This document shows, piece by piece, positions 44,436 to 54,460 of a stretch of DNA of 64,000 nucleotides (the first letter of the stretch is position 1; each line of letters begins with the position of its first letter). The notes below the pieces were generated by a model, which saw only the letters and a program-made list of their open reading frames with translations, ran no database searches and was not told the origin of the DNA. The stretch covers positions 24,025,001-24,089,000 of the forward strand of contig CM065389.1 in NCBI GenBank assembly GCA_033060915.1, in the 5' to 3' direction. This stretch comes from Euryodendron excelsum (Eukaryota > Streptophyta > Magnoliopsida > Ericales > Pentaphylacaceae). A program made the translations under genes and the position numbers.

Positions 44436-47400
44436 ATGGAGGTTGACGGACAAGTGAAACCCGATAAGCAGCCATCGGCTTTGGAACTTCAACCAGCAGT
44501 ACCATCGCCACCGCAATCGCCGTTGCGGAAGATAATAATGGTGGCGTCGATTGCCGCTGGGGTCCAATTCGGGTGGGCCCTACAGCTCTCCCTGTTGACA
44601 CCCTACGTCCAGCTGCTGGGTATCCCCCACACTTGGGCCGCCTTCATCTGGCTATGCGGGCCAGTCTCCGGCATGATCGTGCAGCCTTTGGTCGGGTACT
44701 ACAGTGACCGGTGCACCTCCCGGTTTGGAAGGCGCCGCCCCTTCATCGCGGCGGGGGCTGGCCTTGTTGCCATTGCCATCTTCCTCATCGGATTCGCCGC
44801 CGACATCGGGCATCTATCCGGCGACCCACTGGGTCGGAGCCCCAAGCCCCGGGCCATCGCAGTCTTTGTCATCGGGTTCTGGATCCTCGACGTCGCCAAC
44901 AACATGCTCCAGGGCCCGTGCCGGGCTCTCCTGGCTGACCTCTCCGGCGACAATCAACGGAAAACCCGCACCGCCAACGCCTGCTACTCCTTCTTCATGG
45001 CCGTCGGCAACGTCCTCGGGTTCGCCGCTGGTTCCTACACCCGCCTTTATAAAGTCTTCCCGTTCAGCTCCACCCGTGCATGTGACGTCTACTGTGCAAA
45101 TCTCAAGAGCTGTTTCTTCCTCTCAATCGCTCTGTTACTCACTCTAACTACCATAGCACTCACCACTGTCCGTGAAAAAGCACTGTCCACACCGGAACCG
45201 GAAAATGCCGGTGCATTGGCTGAGACCGAGAAGGAAGGAGGAAAGGCTCGCCCGGTCCCATTCTTCGGGGAAATATTCGCTGCGCTTAAGGACTTGCCTA
45301 AACCCATGTGGATCTTACTTCTGGTGACGTGTCTCAACTGGATTGCATGGTTCCCGTTCCTGTTGTTCGACACTGATTGGATGGGGAGGGAGGTGTACGG
45401 AGGGAAGGTCGGAGAAGGGCAGGCGTACGACCACGGCGTGCGCGCGGGTGCATTAGGGCTGATGCTGAACTCGGTGGTGTTGGGCTTCATGTCCCTCGCG
45501 GTGGAGCACCTGGCGCGTGGGCTCGGCGGCGTCAAGCGGTTGTGGGGTGTGGTCAACTTTTTACTGGCGGTTTGTCTAGCAATGACGGTGCTGATAACCA
45601 AAAAAGCCCAGTCGGCTCGGCACTTATACGCCGCACACCACGGCGGCGCTACCCCATCACAACCCGATAGCGGCGTCAAGGTTGGCGCGTTGTCACTCTT
45701 CGCTGCCCTTGGAATCCCTCTAGCGGTGAGTTAGTTTTATTAATTATTTCCCAATTTGCATGAGTGTGGCGCGTGGTGTCCACGTGTCTACGTTTTGGCT
45801 TTGTTCACACCTTTTTCAAGGCACCATATCCATAGTCTGACACAGTGGTTGGCTCAGCCCTAAAATTGGAAATACCTTTCTTACCCAGTAAAATGAAAAA
45901 CAAAATCGAAAAGCCCTTTATTATGAAGGTTCACGTGGCACTACATAAGGGGAAAATTTAGGGTCCTTATTCACACGTGTAAGGGGTGGTTGTTGGGGTC
46001 ATTTGGTTAAAAGACACCCTACCCTGTTGGATTTGGAAGGCAACCATGTGGAGTGCATGCAGTGAAAGTTGAAACTGCCCCTTTAAGCACATCAAGTCAA
46101 GATAATCCCACACTTTTGTCAATGTTAATATATTAGAAGAATCCCAACATAGAAAAATGAAATGAAACCATTTCATCCACAGCTTTTACTCTCTACTTAA
46201 TTAGAACAAAAATGTTTTAGTCAGCGTTTTTTTTATTATTTTAAAACAAATACGCATATCATGTTATGATAACAACGTTCAAGATCATATTTTAAACCAA
46301 AATATGAATTATGAAATAAGGTGATTTGGATAGAAGAGTCATAATGACCAAACAAGATATTGAAAAGTATTTTCAATTAACAACGTTCAATCAAGATCAT
46401 AAGGGAGTATTAATGATGTTGCTTAATTCTTGTTCTGTTGGCAGGTTACTTACAGCATTCCCTTCGCTATGGCATCCATTTTCTCCAGTGCTTCTGGTGC
46501 TGGACAAGGTATGAAGTTAATTTAACTATATCCATTTTGAAAAAATTCTGGTTAGTAACCTTCTTCTAAGTTCTTTTGTGATGATTGAATTTAATAGGTC
46601 TATCTCTGGGAGTTCTGAATCTTGCAATTGTTATACCACAGGTAAGATTTCATGGTTATATCTATAATATTATAAAACAAATCCTTGGGTTTGGTGAAAC
46701 TTTTTTTTTGGTTGACAAAAATGACTCTCAGACCATAGCAGAAAGTTTGTCCAGTTTACATTTAACACATGCAAGAGTAATTATGTAATATCCATAACTA
46801 AATTACTTCTTTAAATTTTGTAACAGCTCACTACTAAATTAGTGGTAGAAAGAGATTGGGTGCAGTGTAGCACACGCACATCATGCATGTCACTCTTCTA
46901 GTTAGTATAATAACTACACCTACGAGTATGAGTGTTTCCTTCTACAATACTATTGCTCTTTATATATGCTATTGGCGATCATATATACGTGGAGAATTAC
47001 ACGTTTATAGAATTTTTATATAGAAAATCTTATCAGAATGATTGGTAACGATATTTTTGAAATTATGCGTCAAAATGGTGAATGATTTTAGTTTGAAGTA
47101 AATGGCTTACAAACAGTCACAAAAGTTTTGTATGAAAATTGTGTAGAGAACTTAGGTTTATGAGGATTACACAAATCTTATATTTTGATATTGGCATGGG
47201 GTTCAAGGTAGTCAAAATGCGTTTCATGCCAATGTAAAATATATTCTACAAATAGTTTGGATAAAATTAGGCATATAGTATTTACACTAAAAACAAAAAA
47301 TCTCCAACATTCCATCCATGATTTCCAAAAGTTTTCCTAAATCCACTATCGCTCTCCTAAAATTAGTTGTAGGAGCTTGATATATAATTATATAAAAGTG

Positions 47401-48256
47401 AGTAATGGTTGGTTATAAAATTTGAGTTAGTATTTTACTGTTTTGTTATTATGAGTAAGATAAAAGGTAGACTAATTTTTAGGAAGTTTTAGGGTTTTGT
47501 GGAAAAATTTTTTTTGGTACACATTTTAAAATTTTAAAGTCAAGACAGATCCTCCCTTTGGTAACATGTCTCTTTTCTATATCCCTCACTTCTCTTTATT
47601 CCATAACTCCATACAAATCAGTTACCTTCAGAAGAACCTTGTCACATCATGTTTGAGGATCCTTGTCCTTGAAGGACAGACAATAGATGATGTGGCATTA
47701 TTCATCCTCTCAACCATGCCTAGTCACAAATATACATAACCTAAAGTGAAACCCCATTATTGGTATTATTTTATAAATTCATGATTGAGCTCGGTATTAT
47801 TTTATAAATTCATGATTGAGCTCCAATGCAAGGTAATATTCCATCCAGTGGTGTGAACCCATAACCAGCATGTCACATGGTATGAAGGGTCATGTTCAGA
47901 AAAGCCAAACAAATATCCTTTTTTTTCTCTGTTTTTTTTTGGAGTGACCCATATTTGGATTAATGGTATGATATGGATAGATTATGTTCAGATTCATTAA
48001 ACATAATTGTTAATTGTGTGATAAAGGTAAGAAATGGTTACACCAAACTGGACTAATTTGGGAACCTTTAAAACAGATGGTGGTGTCTGTAGCAAGTGGA
48101 CCGTGGGACGCCATGTTTGGAGGCGGCAACTTACCGGCATTTGTTGTAGGAGCCGTTGCGGCGGCAGCCAGTGGGGTGTTTGCACTTACCATGCTCCCAT
48201 CTCCGCCACCTGATGCACCATCGGTCAAAGTTTCGAGGGCTGCTGCTTTTCATTAA
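44436..48256 (+). CDS. SUT1-like: Sucrose transporter, SUT1/SUC type (4 exons)
   Basis: Exons 44436-45725, 46445-46508, 46598-46641 and 48077-48256 join to 525 codons, all with GT-AG introns (719, 89 and 1435 bp). The product is a proton-coupled sucrose symporter of the GPH/MFS family, expected in the plasma membrane with 12 helices and cytosolic ends. Key features are His65 in LLGIPHTW (the conserved histidine of plant SUTs), RFGRRRPFI (residues 96-104, the RxGRR loop), Asp152, and [12 protein letters not shown] (171-182) with conserved arginines. The charged central loop spans about 244-285. Exons 2-4 supply [34 protein letters not shown] and the conserved [17 protein letters not shown] before a short C tail ending SRAAAFH. 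Short N and C tails favour the type I (SUT1/SUC2) clade used in phloem loading over SUT2 or SUT4; the clade is inferred. No frame damage was seen. Exon 1 is clearly GC-richer than its surroundings. The start is the first ATG after TATA and leader. Confidence 0.95.
45781..45979. promoter_or_regulatory. Three G-box/ABRE motifs in intron 1
   Basis: CACGTG occurs at 45781-45786 (in CCACGTGTC), 45932-45937 (in TCACGTGGC) and 45974-45979 (in ACACGTGTA). Two fit the ABA-response core ACGTGKC, which is bound by bZIP factors. Intronic enhancer function is inference. Confidence 0.5.
47762..47823. repeat. 31-bp exact tandem duplication in intron 3
   Basis: GGTATTATTTTATAAATTC + ATGATTGAGCTC occurs twice in a row. 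The rest of the 1.4-kb intron is AT-rich and shows no gene or clear element. Confidence 0.9.
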
Positions 48257-48618
48257 AGTGCAGGGTTTCAGAGTCTAAACTTTATTTTTTTTTTTCCTTT
48301 TTTTTGTGTTTTTTTTTTTTTTTTTAGTTTTGGTTATTTGGGTATGCAACAATGGCCATTGTGGGTCTAATAGCATGATTGCGTCAAAGACTGTATCCGC
48401 TAAAGCGTGGTACAGTCATGGTTAATGTGTGTTTTGTTTGGCGATGTGTTTTTTAATCAGTAAATGGTACATGAAGTGGTTTTTGACTTATTGGCTCTAA
48501 CAATCGCTTGAACAAAGAGAGGTTGGGCAGGGGTTTTTAAAAATGTTGATTCTATATATACCATGTCAATTGAAAACAAAAAAAAAAAAAAATAACGGGT
48601 GTGTTAATTCAGCGCAGT
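48257..48618. other. 3' flank of the sucrose transporter
   Basis: Long T runs (48282-48330) follow the stop codon. No canonical AATAAA was identified, so the polyadenylation site is unknown. Confidence 0.4.
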
Positions 48619-48802
48619 ACATTAGGATCATTGCCCCCGTTTGACCACAAACGTCACGGAAATCTGAAGTTTTTTTGGTGGTTTAAATAAGAAACGCTGT
48701 TTTTCTTGATACATTTGGATCATTGCCCACGTTTGACCACAAACGTCACAGAAATCTGAAGTTTTTGTGGTGGTTTTGAGTAAGACCGTTTTTCTTAATA
48801 GT
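48619..48802. repeat. 92-bp direct tandem duplication
   Basis: Units 48619-48710 and 48711-48802 share CCGTTTGACCACAAACGTCA-like sequence (CCC versus CCA before CGTTTG) and AAATCTGAAGTTTTT. They differ at several positions. Confidence 0.85.
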
Positions 48803-48845
48803 CAAACAACATGGTTTTCTAACTTGTCGAGCAAGAAAAATAGTT

Positions 48846-49105
48846 TAGTGGTCAAGTAGTTTGAGTATTCGGTGGTAATTTATATTAAATAGTGACACGT
48901 GTTGTGTGAAGATATTAGCAACTTGAGTTAGTGGAGTAGTTGAGAGATTTTTAAGGAAATATCCTATCAAATTTTGTTAAGTAATATTTTTTTCTTTAAA
49001 AGTCTCTCCACTATTCTAGTAACTCAGATTATTGATATATTCAACCACCACATGTCACCATTTGATAGGAATTAATACTGAGTATTCAATACTACTTAAC
49101 TACTA
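48846..49105. mobile_element. Foldback MITE, about 109-bp arms
   Basis: The left arm (from TAGTGGTCAAGTAG, 48846 to about 48954) matches the reverse complement of the right arm (about 48998-49105, ending TACTTAACTACTA) along its length. Shared blocks are GACACGTG/GACATGTGG, AACTTGAGTTAGTGGAGTAG and AGAGA-TTTTA. About 45 bases separate the arms. No coding capacity and no confident TSD were found. Confidence 0.72.
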
Positions 49106-49733
49106 GACTCTTATTGTAGCTAGAGAATTTATTGGAGGAAAAATTTTTATTGTCTTTTTTTATTTGAAAAATGTGTTGTTCTAGTAAAATTTTCTGTACA
49201 ACTTTTTTTTTTTTTTGAATAAAGAGCATGTTTTCATCGACCATATCAAACTGTTGTCCCGTTTCATTTTCTTTTTGCATGCAATGAGACAATGACGAGA
49301 AAGTTATTTTTGAATAAACAAAACTTATTGCATGACCTCATTTTCACCTAATTAGGTGGTTTTCCCTCCGTTTAATATGCAAAAACTATCTCTCTTCACT
49401 TTACTCTCTCTCTATCTCTCTCTCTCTAACCTCCGGTCCTTTTTTCCTCTGATTCACCATAGCCGATGGAATATCCCATTTCTAACATAATTATTATTGC
49501 GACTAGGGTGTTATGAATTTACTTCCATGTAATTCTCTAGTTCTATTTGCTATATATTCTAGTGGCTTATAATACAAATACAGGTATTTGAAAATATTTT
49601 AGATAAATTATTTTCTAAGTTTAATGGTGGGGTTAAGTTATAGATATATAACTCATCTTTTAATAACTCAAATATTAGATTTTTATGCGGGTGTACTTCT
49701 GATAGCAAAAGAGGTTAGTTATGGAACTAAGTT
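49106..49733. other. Intergenic DNA, no gene seen
   Basis: AT-rich with a CT-rich microsatellite near 49390-49430. Confidence 0.6.
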
Positions 49734-50358
49734 ATTATTTTTTTTGAACAGCAAAAGGAATTCCATTTAAAGGAAGAACACATAATACAAAAGCTTAGGG
49801 ATGAGATGCTGAGCCAGGAGCAAGGCGTAGAAGACAGCAACCATCACCAAAGCAAAGAGCAAATCAGAAGTTAGCAACTCAACAGTAGAAGGAGCAACCA
49901 AGAAAGAAACCAAAACAACAATTACTGATGATAAATCTGTAAGTACCATCCTGAAGATTCACGAACTTCATGAAATTCAACACCCACATCTTCTACATCC
50001 AAGCAACTGGAACATGGATATCAGTACTTGAGACATCTTACTTCACTTTCATCTTTCTCACGCCCTGAATTGAATATAGCACATCATTGATAGTAACAGA
50101 GTTGCCTGGAACCATTGCTTTAATCCATAATGTAGCCTAAATTTTCGCGTTGTCCACCACATCAGACCATATAAGAAGTTTTTGATTAAACCAAAATGTC
50201 ATTTCTTGCTGTCCATATACCCCATATCACTGCTAGAAACAAAGAATTCCAAAGCAATTTTTCCATATTTTTTGTACCTCCCCTGAAGCCATCACAAAGC
50301 ATGATCCACCAGATTTCCAACAGCCACCCATTGAGTACCCCACCATTCCAGAATGGAG
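49734..50358 (-). mobile_element. LINE (L1-type) 3' fragment
   Basis: On the minus strand the frame near 50250-50190 reads LLWNSLFLAVIWGIWTARND, the W-IW-RN motif typical of the C-terminal end of plant L1 LINE ORF2. A 3' untranslated stretch follows, ending at a short poly(A) (eight T at 49738-49745 on the plus strand), as LINE 3' ends do. The 5' part is absent, which is usual for LINE insertions. Stops and a frameshift make it inactive. Confidence 0.65.
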
Positions 50359-51330
50359 TGATTACAGTTTAAAAGTGCAATTACAAAATTTTAATTTGTT
50401 CTTTATTAGCTTTAGTTTAGGAGTTTATATGTCTTTTTAGTTAGATTTTAGTATTAACTAAGTTTATTTTACTTTGTATAAGTTTTGAGCTTAAATCGGA
50501 TGATTTCGGTTACATTTCGGACGAAAGGAGAATGAGGTTACTATCAAAGTCCAAGCTGCTGAAGCACACAAACCGAAAACTTTGAATATCATATCCCTCA
50601 AGCCAGAAGTACTATTGGGATACATAGTATATGCTTTTCCTTTAACTTTTCGAGACATGGATATCAGTACTTGAGACATAGCTAGAGCAGAGCAAAATAG
50701 GGGCTCAACACATCTTACTTCACTTTCATCTTCCTCACACCTTGAATTGAATATAGCACATCATTGATAGTAAAAGAGTTGCCTGGAACCATTGCTTTAA
50801 TCCATAATGTAGCCTAAATTTTCGTGTTGTCCACCACATCAGACCATGTAAGAAGTTTTTGATTAAACAAAATGTTATTTCTTGCTGTCCATATACCCCA
50901 TATCATTGCTAAAAACAAAGAATTCCAAAGCAGTTTTTTCAATTTTTTTGTACCTCCCCTAAAGCCACCATAAAGCATGATCCATCAGATTTCCAGTAAC
51001 CACCCTTTGAGTACCCCACCATTCTAGAATGGATTGATTATACTTTAAAAGTGCAATTACAACATCTTAATTTGTTCTTTATTAGCCTTAGTTTAGGAGT
51101 TTATATGCATCTTTTGTTAGATTTTAATATTAACTAAGTTTATTTTGCTCAGTATAAGTTTTGAGCTTTAATCAGATGAATTCGGTTGCATTTTGGATGA
51201 AGGGAGAATGAGTTTGCTATCAGAGTACAAGCTACTAAAGCTGCGGTATAAGCTGCTGAAGCACACATACTTGAAACTTTGAAAAGTCATATCTCTCCAA
51301 TCAAAAGTGCTACCGGGATACATAATATAT
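50012..51330. repeat. Tandem duplication of LINE fragment plus LTR start
   Basis: 50012-50654 and 50655-51330 are two diverged copies of the same composite: LINE 3' fragment followed by the first about 300 bases of the Athila-like LTR. ACATGGATATCAGTACTTGA opens both copies, and TTTAAAAGTGCAATTAC recurs at 50368 and 51044. The second copy has a 30-base extra stretch near 50680-50710. Confidence 0.82.
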
Positions 51331-52560
51331 GCTTTTCATTTAACTTTTTGAGATCTTTCCAAATAGACTATTTGTTAGACCGTTCGAATGACCGTTAGAC
51401 CGTTCGAATGGCCGTTTGATCGGTCAATCGTGCGAACTCCTGTTGGAACCGTGCGAACATTTGGCAAACTTTAGAGGTTGGTTTTTAGTGTTTGAATTAG
51501 GTTCGCAAGGCGTTAGTTAACGGTTCGTGCAACTCTGTTATTTTTTAGTCTATTTAAGGCCGTGTTGGGCTCAAATTTGGAGATTTTATCTTATTTTTAG
51601 AGTTTTTAGGGTTTCTAAGAGTAGTTTTAGAGAGAGAAACTCTAGATTTATTTATATTTCTTTATTTTCATTGTAATCAAGAGCTATTTTCATCATTTCA
51701 ATGCAATTTTTTTATGAATTCAAGTCAATTACTTATGGAATCAAGTAGCTAATTATTATCTTGGGTTCAATTGTGAAGATCATACATGGGTTTCAAGGTT
51801 TTTAATGGAGGTAATGGGTTTATCATTGTTTTATCCTTTTAAATTTCAAATTCTTAGCAATTAAAGCTTAGATATCTTAGAACACATACATTACTAATTA
51901 TTTTTGGCAATTTCAAAGTGCAATTCTATAATTGGTATTGTAATTGCACAAATCGATAATATTAGTCTATGATTATCAAATTGACTATGAATCTAACTTT
52001 AAATTGCTATTGAATTGAATTTATGGTAATAATTTCTTAGATCTTATTGAAATTCTGTGTTCTTGACTATGTCTTTGAGTGTCCATGCAAGAACTTTCAA
52101 TTTGGTATGGGTGTTACTTAGATCGATGGTATGAACACAAAAATCTCATCGTTTACAATTCTAAGTTAATTATTATTGATTTCATTATTTTAATGGTCAA
52201 AATCCTCCGAAATCAAAGGCTCGCAACGAAGTCAATAATTTGAGTTATCAAACCTCATTGAAACCTTGGGCAAATTGGGTGGTTGGATCAATTGGGTACA
52301 AGCTCTTTTATTTTAGTAGTTTAATTGTTTTAATATTGCTTTAGTTTAGCCAAACCAACCTTTCACAATCAAGTGTTTGTGGTTTTACCTTTTTAAGAAA
52401 TAATTTCACTTGGATTGTTCTAAATCTTGAGAGAAATGAATATGAGTTGAAGCCTATAACTTATATTGAGCTTGATCTTCGAGAGAATCGATATCTTGAC
52501 TCACCGGATTTAAACTATATCGACAACCAAAATTTTCTATTATACAATGCACAGATTTGG
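51037..52560 (+). repeat. LTR of the Athila-like element
   Basis: Begins near TGATTATACTTTAAAAGTG and runs about 1.5 kb to shortly before the PBS, a normal Athila LTR length. A direct repeat of GACCGTTCGAATG occurs near 51380-51410. The exact end is uncertain because no second intact LTR is available. Confidence 0.5.
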
Positions 52561-52574
52561 AGTGATTCAAGTTT

Positions 52575-52592
52575 TGGCGTCGTTACGGGGGA
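52575..52592 (+). other. Primer binding site, Athila type
   Basis: TGGCGTCGTTACGGGGGA differs at three positions from the common Athila PBS TGGCGCCGTTGCCGGGGA. It is the main reason for the Athila-like call. Confidence 0.65.
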
Positions 52593-53160
52593 TCAAAGGC
52601 ATTGGCGAGCATCCAAGCACCTTGGGAAGCACGACAACCGGTGGATTGCTTCTCCACCAACATTTACTACAACGGAGTAATCTTTGGATAAGGCCATGGG
52701 TAACTTCGTTCCATTCCTTTTATGTGCTAACATGATAGATTTTGATTTTTTATTTTCTCTTTTATTTTAGGATTGTTTTTGTTCGATTAGTGTAGAATTT
52801 TGCATTGCATTGAGAATTCAATCGATGGATAGCAATTGGTGGATAGACTTTTGTACTATATGCTTATTGGTGGTATTATCTTTACATAACAAAATTGGAG
52901 GCTTGGTTGGATTGAAATTAAAATTACTAGAATTGTTGAAAATTTTTATATGGAGATTGAAGGGTTTTGAAGGAGATTGGTGGTTGTGAATTGTGAATTA
53001 ACTTGTTGAGGCGTGGATTGCCAATTTGTTTGCGCATTGCATAATAATTTTGTATTCGTGACTCAACTGGTAAGCACCTAAGAGTGAACTCCAATAACTA
53101 TTCCACTATGCTTGGTAGCTCATTTTTCACACATCATCTCTACACATTGACATAAGCACA

Positions 53161-54240
53161 ATGAAATACTCTTCTCAATGGGTTAAGAATGATAGTAATG
53201 GGAGTGTACATGGTTATGGTGGTGCAGAAGCACCTCCTTGTTGGTCTCTTAGAGACTATATTCTAGCTAATAAGAATAAGGCCCAAAAACCATCTTCCCA
53301 GTCTCTTAGAGATTGCATTCGAGCTAATGGCCGAATGGATCCTTTTGCACAAACCTATAATCCGGGATGGTGTGACCAATTTAACCTTGTTTAGGGACAT
53401 GAGGGAACTTTTTCACCTCATTAGCTAGCCTCATCTCAATCCTACAAAGAGTCACTTGAACACTATTAAACATCACCATTGATTTATCACTACCAAGAGT
53501 ATATTGTATATCCATCTCCACCCAATGAGTCTCTTTGGGATGACCTTGAACTAGCATCTCTAGAACGGACACAAAGAGTGTTAGCCGACTTAAATGTTCA
53601 AATAACCCTATTATTGGAAGCCTTGAATGTCCAAGAGACAACCACCAACCAAGAGAGCTTAAGTGAAACCCATCATGATTTTAATCCTAACCAAGAGCAA
53701 GTCCATCCCGTCATTATCCTTAGAAATGAGGGCATCATAGATGAAACTATTTTTCCCCAAGAGTGTGAGTTTAGTGAATAAGCTTTTAAGCTGAGTGTGA
53801 AAATTATTAAAGATGTTGATAGGGATGAGGAACCCAAGAGAGAGCAGCCCAAGACGGAGGAATCCAAGCAAGAGGAGAGTGAGGAGGAGAAAGGAGAGAA
53901 AATAGAGAATTTTAAGGATAGTGACCTATTTATTGTGGATACACTTCCGCTAAATGCACATATTCAAATTCCCATCGTATTGGGCCACCCAATCTTAGCT
54001 ATGTCCAAGGCTTTGATTAATTGTATGAATGGTGAGATGAAACTTTCTTTTGGCAACACGATAGTGGATTTGAACATTTTTTTACCTTGATAAACAAATA
54101 GGGAACACCAAAGGGGTTCATGACATGAGCTTATTTCACACTTTCATGCATGATCGATTTACCTTCTCTACTTTCTATGGTCCGTTTGACCCTTGTATGC
54201 TTCAATGTTACATCCTTGAGTTCAACAAAGATGTTGCAAC
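53161..54240 (+). pseudogene. Gag-like remnant of second Athila-like element
   Basis: Frames 53161-53394, 53479-53781 and 53797-54090 carry NGSVHGYGGAEAPPCWSLRDY, an acidic/lysine-rich stretch, and then GHPILAMSKALINCMNGEMK with LSFGNTIVDLNIF. The last block resembles the protease-like LGRPFLATA...NG segment of Athila polyproteins. After the stop a TFYGPFDPCMLQCYILEF block follows. The stops between frames make it inactive. Confidence 0.55.
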
Positions 54241-54460
54241 AGCCTATTATTATGCTTTTTAAAACTCTTTACAAGTTTCAATAGTGGATGCGTGGAATAA
54301 TAACAAATTTTCACTTAGTGGTATCTGGTGATCTCCTCTACAATTTTGTGTAGAAGTCGGAGTAGTTAGTAGATTTTTTTTTCTTTTTAAGGTTTTTAGT
54401 TTTATAGAGTTTTCCTCGAGTTGGGGGTGTTTCGAACTCGATTCTTCCCTCTTTCCCATG

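Larger units (their letters stand above)
51037..54460 (+). mobile_element. Second Athila-like gag-only element
   Basis: LTR (from about 51037), Athila-type PBS (52575) and gag-like frames occur in order on the plus strand; the tail stops at the LTR of the truncated Ogre-like copy at 54461. The family matches the minus-strand element at 1-3400. No pol and no 3' LTR are present, so the right part was lost or never existed. Confidence 0.6.

Noticed and set aside
45089..45679. 196-codon minus-strand frame within SUT exon 1
   Set aside because: It is a shadow of GC-rich coding sequence on the plus strand, with no homology or signals of its own.
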